Below are positions 35,753 to 46,116 of a stretch of 64,000 nt of DNA, in pieces. The stretch is from assembly GCF_032854445.1 (NCBI RefSeq), contig NC_088295.1, forward strand, positions 78,026,028-78,090,027. Reading direction: 5' to 3'. Position numbers and translations under genes: made by a program. Numbering within the stretch: the stretch's first letter is position 1; each line of letters starts with the position of its first letter. The notes beneath the pieces are model-generated. The model saw nothing but the letters and a program-made list of their open reading frames with translations. It was not told the DNA's origin and ran no database searches. Source of the DNA: Liolophura sinensis (Eukaryota; Mollusca; Polyplacophora; Chitonida; Chitonidae).

Positions 35753-38700
35753 AACTCCATAAGGCCCAACAAGCTTAGCAGTCTCTGAACTGAGAATCCC
35801 TCGCTCAATGGAAACCGATGGTCATTCAGTTTGGCGTTTCGCTAAACTTGTCCTGGGGAACATCCAGTTTCTAGGGAACATTTTTGGGAGCATCCAGTTT
35901 TACTTTGGAGAATTATTCCACTGTGGCTGGCTCGTCTGAGGATTCGAGCCATTCAGACTGTGAAGATCATTCAGCTTGGTGTTTTACTAAAGTAGTCCTG
36001 GGGCTCATCCAGAGGAACATTGTGGGAACCATTCACTGTTCGGACAATGCTTCCACTGTGAATTCTCAACTGGATTGTGGCTAGCCTGAGGACTCTCAAA
36101 TCATTTGGATTTAGTGATTTGGTGAGATTGACATGTTAGTTTTGGGAATCGTTCAATTTGTGAGGAAAGGTTAGGAAACCAGGCAGTGTCTGCACAGTAG
36201 CTTCATTGTGAATTTAGTACTGGACAGGCTAGCAGTCTGGACTTGAGAACGATCATTGCATCGTTGTTAGGCTAGACAGAGTGAACAAGTGACAATCATC
36301 AGGTTGGGGCTGGATTCTGAACACTGACTATGATCAATTCATAAGGGAACATTAGGCCACAAACTAAAACACACTAGAGTTTACAGAACTTGACTTTTGC
36401 TCATAACTCATCCACTGAGACTGTTGAGAGCTTTTAATGTATCACCTGAACCAGGGATTCATAGTGGTGTATATATGTTGAATACTGGAGTTGTCTTTCA
36501 TATTAGAATAAATTCACCATTCAAGTTTTCAGTTGAAATTCTGTATGGACCTTGCTTCTTAATAATTTGAATGATCAGAGGGTACAACCCACATAAAGCG
36601 ATGCCACCAGCTGCTGGAATATTTTAATTAATCGATGAGTTGAATCATACCGCTCGGATTATACAAATCGGATTATACAAAAGATCATAACAGGATTCAG
36701 AGAATTATTCAGTTCTTTGACATATGGTTTCTAGTAGTTAACATGTCTATAAAGATCCGTTAGACTTTATCTACAGACGGCTGTTATACAGCAGCATTTG
36801 ACTACTCCTGGTTTCCCATATAGAAGTAATAGAAATATCCATTACAAATTGTGAAAGGAATACAACATGGTAATAACAAAGGAAAACGATGACAAATCTG
36901 GATAATCAATAAATGTTAAGGGATGTTTCAGCAAATTTCTCTAAAATTTCTCAGCTTTTGCCTGTTCTATTTGTTGTCTAGTTTAAGTGTCGAAGAGCTT
37001 GTGGAGAAGGCGTATACGTGTCAAGATTGACCATACTTAACGCTCCTGCTATTCGTGGAGGCCATCATGTTTCGATTGGTAATATCATTTCTCCCAAGAC
37101 AAATTCCCTTAACGGTGACATGGGAGAATCCATATTTCAAGTTCGACATTTGGTCAATCCACTCATGCCTAGAAAACATACCTAAGGAAATTGGTCCTCT
37201 ATACTTTTGCCATATATGCTATTTAAAAACATGTTAAAGCAAAGAATTTCGTTAATTTTGTTTAAAGGTCTGACAAGCCTAGACTAATCTTTATTTGGCA
37301 GGGGAGGCTGTATATGGACGCACTGGTAACTCTGGAAACATCCATTACTGAGTGACGAAATGGTAAGACGAATGACAGCAGTGCGAGTTGGACTTACAAA
37401 ACACATAAATGCCTTTGTGCTTTACATATTCTCGCACAAATTAATATATACCTGAGCGATGCTTTGCAGCTCCCCCCGCCTCCAACTCTGATCTAATTTT
37501 TTGCTAACTTAACAGCGTCTCATCGTCTGTCTCATAGCGACAATGCAAGGCGCCTTTGCGACTCAAGCAGATCCTGCATATCTATGCACAGACGTTTTCC
37601 CGTGCATGATTTCCTCATTGTAAGTCTGCGGCCTTTACATTTATCACATGTCCTTTCACAATAAATATTCTTTTCATTCACTATTCTACCTCTTGCAGCA
37701 CCTGTATGCGTGCACGTTTACCATAACTGTTATAGGCTTATCATGTTTCCAGTCTTTTGAATTCGTTTTGTCCCCATAAATGTATTCTTTTCTATTTGCA
37801 TATAGACAGCATGAAATGACACAATCGTGGAGCAAAGTACACCAACGTATCACGTAAACAGGAGTGTTGTAATTCATCGATATACAATAACGTGATAAGC
37901 TGTTGAGTAGACGGAATGACACAAGAATTCACAAACATCGTACAGGAGTGAGCAAACGCGTGTTTCTATACACGTATACCTGGGCACTTCATCACCCAAG
38001 GTTATGAGCTAGAATCCGAATAACCAGTGATGAAATGTTATATGTTTTACTTGTAAACATATTGAAAACGTGCTATGTAACGATTTCAGTCAACGTCACA
38101 AGATATTATTGTGAAAAAAAAAATGGTGTGTCAAGGTTACTCTCAAGTTTCTCAAGTTTTACAATGAGTATAATTCATTTACATTGAGTATAAAAGTAAA
38201 TATGGATAGAGCGTTCAAAATCTCCTGCACTCTGCTTCATAATCGTCCAATTCCGCTTAACCCGAGGCTAGCGTCTATATGCTCATCGCGTTTAATAAAA
38301 TCGCCACGCTAAATATAACAGTTCTAAACAAAAAGCGGATTTACATATTTTGATTATCAACATCTTATTTACTGCATGTCGTGGTACACGATTTGAATAC
38401 TGATTTCATCCATTCGTCTAGAATAATCTGTAGATCTTTCCATCATCAATGACAACTGCTTCTCTTTGCATGATTCCATCCTAATTTCGTACTTTATACA
38501 CTTTCTTAGTTCTTTGGTGCTTTTTGTAATAAGTCGTTTTGGGAATTGGCCTCGTGACTATTGTTTGCGAATGTCCTCTTTGGTTCACGGCCGGTATACG
38601 AATATCTGTTTCGACGCACAGATTATCATTTTGGCTTATTGTATGTTTCCCAACATTTCTGTTGACCATCCCTTTACCATGGGGAAGGCTATAGCAAGTT

Positions 38701-39130
38701 TTTGCAAACTGGGTTCACTCATCGTTATTATAGTAGGTACTATTATAGACATCACCAGCCTAGAATCCCCTGCATGATTTCCTGTATGTAAGAGGGGTGG
38801 CTAAATCCAGAACAAATCAAGTTGCTGTCTGGAGTTATTAGTGCTCATATGTCCTAATATCGGGTAGGTTAGAAGCTGGGAGACCTGGGATCAAACCCAT
38901 ATCGGGTCATACAAAAAACTATAAAAATGTTGCTGTCGGGCTTGGCACTCAGCAGTGTGAGGTTACAACCAGGACGGGTTGGCCCTGTGTCAGTATAATG
39001 TGACTAGGCGGTGTGTCTAGACTCTTTCTCGTCATATGTCTGAAAAACTGGAACAAAGTACGACATAAAACCCCGAGGATACAAGTGTTTGTATATACTG
39101 ATGATAACATATGTTACTGTGAAAGGATGA
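35753..39130. other. no gene seen apart from repeats
   Basis: Repetitive-looking phrases (ATCCAGTTT and CATTCAG... blocks between 35820 and 36130), then AT-rich sequence. An ORF at 38466-38777 is membrane-like in composition but unrecognised and unsupported by neighbours. Confidence 0.4.
38866..39030 (+). mobile_element. SINE family 3 copy, plus orientation, degraded
   Basis: GGGAGACCTGGGATCAAACC (head), ACTCAGCAGTGTGAGGTTAC, then GTTGGCCCTGTGTCAGTATA and GTGACTAGGCGGTGTGTCT. Confidence 0.7.
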
Positions 39131-39696
39131 TTTGTTGAGAATGTCCCATGCAGGTATGCTTCCTGATGACGAGATCGGCTACTGTGATTTAACTGTTGAA
39201 AATGTCCCATGCAGGTATGCTTCCTGATGACGAGATCGGCTACTGTGGTTTAACTGTTGAGAATGTCCCATGCAGGTATGCTTCCTGATGACGAGATCGG
39301 CTACTGTGATTTAACTGTTGAGAATGTCCCATGCAGGTATGCTTCCTGATGACGAGATCGGCTACTGTGATTTAACTGTTGAGAATGTCCCATGCAGGTA
39401 TGCTTCCTGATGACGAGATCGGCTACTGTGATTTAACTGTTGAGAATGTCCCATACAGGTGTGCTTCCTGATGACGAGATCGGCTACTGTGATTTAACTG
39501 TTGAGAATGTCCCATGCAGGTATGCTTCCTGATGACGAGATCGGCTACTGTGATTTAACTGTTGAGAATGTCCCATACAGGTGTGCTTCCTGATGACGAG
39601 ATCGGCTACTGTGATTTAACTGTTGAGAATGTCCCATGCAGGTATGCTTCCTGATGACGAGATTGGCTACTGTGATTTAACTGTTGAGAATGTCCC
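39131..39696 (+). repeat. 61-bp minisatellite, about 9.3 copies
   Basis: Unit GTTGAGAATGTCCCATGCAG, then GTATGCTTCCTGATGACGAG, ATCGGCTACTGTGATTTAACT. Copies differ at one to three sites: a C-A and a T-C change (CCATACAGGTGTGC) mark the copies near 39450 and 39572. The period is 61, so no reading frame runs through it. Confidence 0.97.
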
Positions 39697-40749
39697 TCTC
39701 ATTGTTCCCAGGATAATACCTGGGTTTACTGACACTGATTATCTCGGATATGCTTTGGACATTGGAATCATCAGAGAAATCCTACTTATGCTTCTGTGAT
39801 ACTGGTCATGAAGTAAGATGGATGTCTACCTAGGAGTCTCTGCCAATCTGATATTTACATGCGAAAACATACCAGAATACATATATACATGCATACCGAG
39901 ACATTGGATGTGTTAGAAGCTGCTCAGTGGCTACTTTTGTGGCGTATACTTAGTCAGATAGGTCTGACCAAGTGTGACATTGGAAAAACAGCAAGTGAAG
40001 AAGGCAGGATGTCGTTCAACAAAATATCTAGTGCCTGTGGTAGATTAATGGACACACTCTATGATAACTAAGACTTTCAACCAGCACTTATGTACTTGGG
40101 TAACATTTGGTGTTCGAAATTTGGATTAAACTTTGAGGAAACTTTGATATGGTACTCGCTGGACTTAGATACGTTAACCTGAAGATAAATTCCGAATAGT
40201 GCCACTTGTTTAAGCAGAATCAAAGATATCCTGGTCATCTGATATCTGAAGGTGGTATCCAGCCTGATCCAGAGGAAGCCAACCACAGAAAATGAACTAA
40301 AATAGGGTTATTATAGGCCTAGTAAGGTACTATAGTGTACACGCGTTTTGCACTCAGCTTTGCCCGACAGGTAGCACCACTTCATGCCTTGTACTGGAAA
40401 ATTTCCTGGGAAAGTTGTGATGAGGCTTCCGAGATAAGAGTAAGAGCACAGGTATAACATGTTACGCCAAAAATCATGAACGTGATGTCAGATACAAGTA
40501 ATAACAACAGTGCCGGTACAATACATGTGGATTGTACTTTTACTGAAGTAGATACTAAGCGCTGGGGCTGTCAGACTACAGATGGATAGTTTAATGTCTC
40601 CTCGATAGACCTTTCCGAAATGTCAATCAAGAACACGCAAGAGACCAATCATAAGCAATATTGTTGCAAATAAGTCAACCAGACCTCCCACACATTGAAT
40701 TATACAAATGCTCAATCTTTCTGTAACGTCATTTAAGAAATATTATTCG

Positions 40750-40870
40750 CGTCAGGGTAGTCTAACGGTAGTTTTACATCAAATCGATGTGGAAGAGTTT
40801 CGCCTTCGACCTAAAATATAAACTCTTCCACATCGATTTGATGTAAAACTACCCTTAGACTACCCTGACG
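40750..40870. repeat. long near-perfect inverted repeat (51-bp arms, 19-nt loop)
   Basis: Arm 1 is 40750-40800 and arm 2 is 40820-40870; they pair with one mismatch (CTAACGGTAG against CTAAGGGTAG). The loop is 40801-40819. The arm ends begin CGTCAGGGTAGTCTAA. No transposase and no clear target duplication. It is either a recent foldback element or a hairpin-RNA source. Confidence 0.93.
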
Positions 40871-40876
40871 TGAACA

Positions 40877-42160
40877 TTATTTCTATTCTATTACCTTGGT
40901 AGCAGCAAAATGTTTTCGTAATTATAACAAAAACGCCATTGCGGTATAGATTAACAGCAAAAAATGCCCCCAATCTCCCTGACACGTTGTTTTCGTCCAA
41001 CCGAACGTTCTAAAGGGGCGTAACCTAATTCTCGACGAAACCATGATGTGTTTTACAGGGGGTGTTAAAATGCAATGCTAAATATTACGGACGTGCTTCA
41101 CGACTAGGATAGAATAATATAAAAAATACGTTTGTTTCTCGAAAACAATTCCGCCTATAAAATATAGCACTATAAAATAACACATCTGCAGGGTTGCTTT
41201 CATATTTCAGCTAAGACGCTGTTATCATGGTAGGCTTCGGTGAGAAAGGCACGGTGTCAAACAGCAACCACACTGACAGTGAGCCGGGGAGGTCGCTCGT
41301 TGCAGGAAGCGAGAGTTCGGGCAGATCAAAAGTTTTCCCAAACTCTGTCTGACGAGCTAAAGGAGCTGGAAACCTTTGGCATCAGCAAAACGACAACAAA
41401 AGTGGGGAGCTCAACTGTTTAAACGTAATTAAAGTTTGAATTACGTACGAAAAAAAAAATAATGAAAACACACAAACTTAGGTTAACAATAGTTTGATAC
41501 TGAATTTTATTTGGTTTACTTGTGTAAATGCTTTGCGGTCGTGTTGTATTCTGTATCAAATTCATAAACACTGGGTAACGAATGTTGAAATAATGGAACA
41601 CTTCAGTTCATATTTTCAATTCAATATTAATTTCTCAGCGTATGTTGATAAATAACAAAACAATAACATCATAGATATGTGTTTATGCTTATTATAAGTA
41701 AGCAAATAAATATATTATTTATATATTGAAGGTATCATGAAGATAAATATGATTTGCGTTTATTGTATTGTGAAATACAATGGATGGATCACAATTTAAA
41801 TTTGTAATGACGCAATCTGTACAAAGTCATATGTACATTAAACCAGCCCCGTGCACATGTTTCACTCAGTGCGCCGTACCAGTTACGTAAAATATACACG
41901 TCACACTCATGCATAAAGGTCACATCTGAAGATCTGGGTCAGCGGCAATATATTGGCGGCATTCAGACATTAGCGTTTGCGGAGAGAAAACATGAGTAAA
42001 CGGACTGAACATTGTGCGGAAAAAAACAACAGTTTAACTCGGATAAACATCAAACAAGGATTGAGAGTTGAAAAGGGCGATCTGCAGCCAGTCCGCTATC
42101 CAGAGGACGTGAAGTTGATGTGAACTCTGCTGTTATTTAATGTTGCATTGTTGAACAGCC
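40877..42160. other. no gene seen
   Basis: An ORF at 41240-41422 (SRGGRSLQEARVRADQKFSQ...) is unrecognised; otherwise non-coding. Confidence 0.4.
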
Positions 42161-42234
42161 CTCAAAAACTTTGAGGCGTGACTGAAAACTGGGATTTTGC
42201 CATTTGGATGGAATTGCTACTGTTACGTGTAACA

Positions 42235-42665
42235 TTATAGTCGACAGCGTCGGGCATTTGCACTGAGAGTGGCGTGACTGACATGGGAGTATTTTCCCTC
42301 AACGGCATTTTCACTTTCAGCATTTTCTGATAACACACCTGGAGCAGGCAGGATAATGTTGATTTCACGGCGTTTTGAAACGGACGATTTGGTGACATAA
42401 CTCCGTACACTGGATTCACTGCGGTGGCCAATCAGAGACATAACGTCCATCACAGAAACCCCGGCATCAGCAAGAACTGTGGCTGTCGTAGCCCGGACGC
42501 AGTGATTCGTGTACCGGCGGCTAAGTTTTGCATCGCGGGAAATATCAGACATCATGGATCCGATCTTTTTTAGACCCATTGGTTGATTGCCCTACCATGG
42601 TTTGTGGTCAACTGGGACGTTTAGGAGAGGCCGCTGAAAGAAAGACTCGCAGGAAGAATTATCAG
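42235..42665 (-). pseudogene. C-terminal half of a Crypton-like tyrosine recombinase
   Basis: The open part (42579-42235) reads MGLKKIGSMMSDISRDAKLS, YTNHCVRATTATVLADAGVS, then MSLIGHRSESSVRSYV. The H-x-x-R of NHCVR, the His of IGHRS and the Tyr of RSYV are the C-terminal catalytic residues of tyrosine recombinases. Such sequences occur in animal Crypton/DIRS-type elements and in domesticated relatives such as KIAA1958. Upstream in the same frame SCESFFQRPLLNVP and DHKPW continue the homology, but a TAG follows the Trp, and the N-terminal half with the first catalytic Arg is absent. A dead fragment is likely; a terminal exon of a host gene is less likely. Confidence 0.8.
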
Positions 42666-43106
42666 GTCCGTATGTAAAAAAAAAAAAAATTTCGTGAAAC
42701 CATTTTTATCTCTTATAATGTAGCATTCAAACGTCCCTATGGGCTTTAAATTATCTGTAATCTGATACTTTTCTTCTTTAAAATAAACGTTCGCTCCGAC
42801 AGAAAAAATAGCCATTTTGTTTCTTTGTTTATATTTGTCGTCTGCTTTATTCAATGTAAACAACAACCTCTATCCGCCCATAGAACTACAATAGACCCGT
42901 CCAGAAGTCAAACGCTTCTGTCTCGTGATAGGGGGTATCTAACGACTTGGATAATGTGTACTTGGCATAGAGCCAAGCAGTACGTTGTATGTAATAAAAA
43001 GGAATCGAAGGGTAATAGAATACGCCACAATGGGGAGGCTGCATATTTTTTAATCCCGTGAAGTGGCGTTAATATGAAGCTGAACTTCGTGCCATTGTTA
43101 CGTCAG

Positions 43107-43635
43107 GAATGGACTGTGTCGTAACGTCTACACCGTTACAATATATCAGTTTCTATTGTAACGTCGTACTGTCATTAATATGACGTTATCATGATGAACC
43201 GGGAGTTCATAGCTGGACCATTTTGCACAGGTTAGAAGGAGCTTTTCGACTTCCCCATTGCTTTCACCGGGAAGGGAAGGGAAAGTGAAGTCGTCACGAG
43301 AAGGTGTGGTGGGACAGTGTGGGGTCTAGTGCTGTCTTTTCTTTCAAGAAAATATTCGTGGTGCTTTGTAGAATGGATTGTAGCATAAAGTCTACACCGT
43401 TACGATATATCAGTTTCTATAGTAACATCGTGCTGTCTTTAATGTAACGTCATTATGATGAACTGGGAGTTCATAGCATTGGACCGTCTTGCACAGGCTA
43501 GAAGGAGCTTTTCGGGGTCCCCGTTGCTTTCACCGGAAGGGAAGGAAAAATGAAGTTGTCACGAGAAGGCGTGGTCGGACAGTGTGGGTCTAGTGTTGTC
43601 TTTTCTTTCAAGGAAATTATTGGTTGCGCTTCGTA
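43107..43635. repeat. tandem duplication, two copies of about 264 bp
   Basis: 43107-43370 and 43371-43635 align through GTCTACACCGTTAC, ATATATCAGTTTCTAT, GGAGTTCATAGC, CTAGAAGGAGCTTTTCG and GACAGTGTGG, with about 10% differences. Non-coding; repeated TAACGTC/GACGTTA words. Confidence 0.9.
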
Positions 43636-44660
43636 GTTTGAGTAACTTCTCTATACTGCACGATTTGGAGTGTGACAACGTAGATGATCGTACTCATATG
43701 GACATGCGATGGGTGGCCTCTTACTCACACGGTATATGATGAAAGACCTCTGCTCTAATATCAACGCTCCACGCTAGCTAGTCATATATAGCTCTGTATA
43801 AACATATGGACTTATGGTGAGAGAACTGTACTGAATCCTTAAGATTCCACCCCAAAGAAGTCGTTAGTAACAATAGTATGACAGGTTTGATTGACAATTA
43901 ATGACAATGCACTTTTGTGAAGGCCAACTCAAATTACTGATGTGGACTATAATATTGCAATATCACTTGAATTATTCATGTTTTCTTTGTGTTTATTACA
44001 AAGCATGTATGTATGTATATACGGAGTAGTTATGTAACTGGTACTTATTCATGAAACATGATTTGGCACATCCGCCTCACATATGTCTCTATATACATGT
44101 ATACGATATATTCAACTCAATTATTAAAGTACATACAGTACAGCCCACATCTCGTGCAGAGAGAAGGGGATATCCCCGCCATTCGGCGGGCTCACGAGTA
44201 CATCAATCGGTGAAAATGTAGTCCGGCTGTACGTCGCCTGTGCTTACAGACCGCAACGCTCCACATGTGGTCCGACGGCGCAAGATGAATCCACAAGTCG
44301 GGTTTTAAGGAGAGCGCATACATGTAGGCCTGTGTGTATTTGCATAGCAATACTTCATCTCGGATCTTGCATGTGAATCACGATTATATGTGTTAATAAT
44401 GTTTGCTAGTTGTAAATACATACAGAGGCAACCTACGAAATAAAAGAGTGTTATAGAATAAATATCATCTTTTCGAAACCTACCGTGTTCAAATACATGC
44501 CTTCATTGTTTGGAGTTTTGAGAATGGCTTCAGTCCGCATTTTGGGCAACGCGGCTCAAGTGTCACTCATGAAACCTTTGTACGTTAATACTAATCCTAT
44601 GGTATTTTAATCCACTCACACTGAGTAATGGAATACTGTCAGTGTAGTGAGCCTGCTTCC
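43636..44660. other. no gene seen; possible 5' end of the transposon that follows
   Basis: A GC-rich hairpin (CCCGCCATTCGGCGGG at about 44175-44190) lies about 0.5 kb upstream of the transposase ORF. I could not find its inverted partner downstream. Confidence 0.35.
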
Positions 44661-44662
44661 TT

Positions 44663-44670
44663 TATATAAA
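44663..44670 (+). promoter_or_regulatory. TATA box upstream of the transposase
   Basis: TATATAAA, 32 nt before the ATG at 44702, implying a very short leader if used. Confidence 0.45.
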
Positions 44671-44701
44671 GAGCGAAAAAGTTCAATTCACACAATCAAA
44701 C

Positions 44702-45695
44702 ATGGAGCTCCATAAGATAAAACGAATTTCCGAGTTTTATCGTGCGAGAATTGACGACCTGCACGCAGAGAATGTATCACCTCTGCTGATCCGAAAACGT
44801 CTCCTGGCTGAAAACAGGGTGAGCATTAGCACACAGGCTATAAAGTTAAATATAGCGAGAAGAGAACGGGAAATATCTACTGGAAAACGGTTGTCAGCCG
44901 TTAAACCACGGCCAGAGAAGCGAAAGTTGAACCCTGAGCATCTGGCCTTCATCGACAGATGCATTGAAGCCAACGATGAAGTAACAGCACCGGAGCTTCA
45001 GCGTAAATTGAATAAGCAGTACGGCGTTGTGTCTCCGTTCTACAGTCAAGAGAGCCCGTCAGCAGTTTGGATGGACAAGTGCAAGCTCGCACTACTGTCA
45101 GATTGTACGGGATGTGAACAAAGAAAAACGTAAGCTGTTCTGTCTAGACGTGATGGCCAATAAGGAACAATTTGACGATGTGATATTCACAGACGAGAGT
45201 ACTGTAAAAATGCAGTCGCACGTCAGTTTGTCATTCCGGCGCCAAGGAAAGCTACGCCGACTGAAAGGGATACCCAATCACCCGTATCAAGTAAGTTATT
45301 TCTTATTATTTGTGCTTAATACTACCCATCAACTTGCTTCTGTACCTCAAAGTAGTCGTATTCTAAATAGAGTTTCAAGTTAGAAGCACAGACTATATTC
45401 CTGATTTGACAATCATATTTTTGCAGGTCCATGTCTGGGCAGGCATGTCACGGAGAGGAGCCACACAGATCGCCATCTTTACGGGTAAGTTGAGTGATGG
45501 GTACCAAACAATTTTGGAAAAGTACTTATTAGTAAGCTGTCACATTTACGTAAAAGTGATTATCACTAATTTAAGATCTTGCAGTTTTAGTTGCCATTTT
45601 GTTTTCGACTTTTTTGAAATTGATTTAAATTGTTACAGCCATTCGTCAGAGAGGTGTACCCCGACGGCTACAGACTCTACCAGGATAATGATCCG
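44702..45695 (+). pseudogene. Tc1/mariner-like transposase with two introns, frameshifted and 3'-truncated
   Basis: The N-terminus (MELHKIKRISEFYRARIDDL) is a helix-turn-helix segment. A one-base insertion near 45026 shifts the frame after LNKQYGV; the homology resumes as CLRSTVKRARQQFGW, then FDDVIFTDEST with the first catalytic Asp. The frame breaks at HPYQ|GTAAGT (45291) and resumes after TTTTTGCAG at 45427 as VHVWAGMSRRGATQIAIFTG. It breaks again at KYLL|GTAAGC (45532) and resumes at 45639 as PFVREVYPDGYRLYQDNDP with the second Asp. The expected KHTS and the SPDLNPIE-type third acidic residue are missing, so the copy cannot be active. Both introns are phase 0. Confidence 0.85.
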
Positions 45696-45931
45696 AGCTC
45701 TGGCCCGTCAGTGGCAATACCAGGCTCAGGTGATGCGTCTATAATGTCGTCAATCAGTGTTGCGAGGCGTCGAGGTGACAAGGCCTCAGTTGCCAGAACC
45801 TGTACAGTGAATTCCGGTACAGGTAAGTTCACGGGCGACGGGCTGGCATCCTTGTCTGTTGGGTCATCGGGGGTAGACAGGCTCTGTACAGGCTCTGGTT
45901 CGGGTCTCAACCGAGGTTCTACATCTGTCAA
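45677..45931 (-). other. Pro/Ser-rich ORF antisense to the transposase end
   Basis: 84 codons, MTDVEPRLRPEPEPVQSLST..., preceded by an acceptor-like CGAAACCAG. Its composition resembles the last exon of the 46117-47913 gene, so it may be a further exon of that transcript, but I could not match phases. It begins where transposase homology stops. Confidence 0.25.
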
Positions 45932-46116
45932 ACGACCTGGTTTCGACTAGGGGGCGATTGTTCGGGTCACTTTCACAAGCATGCTTGCATTTAAGACCGT
46001 CCACCTGACATAGGAAAAATATGTATGTTTTCTATTGTAAAGGAAGTTCGAAAAACTGAACAGAAAGTCTCAAATGAATCTTTTTCGTTAACACGTATTA
46101 TAAATAAATGAATATA

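Noticed and set aside
44160-44195. GC-rich hairpin upstream of the Tc1-like gene as its terminal inverted repeat.
   Set aside because: No matching inverted copy found downstream of the truncated transposase, so element borders cannot be set.
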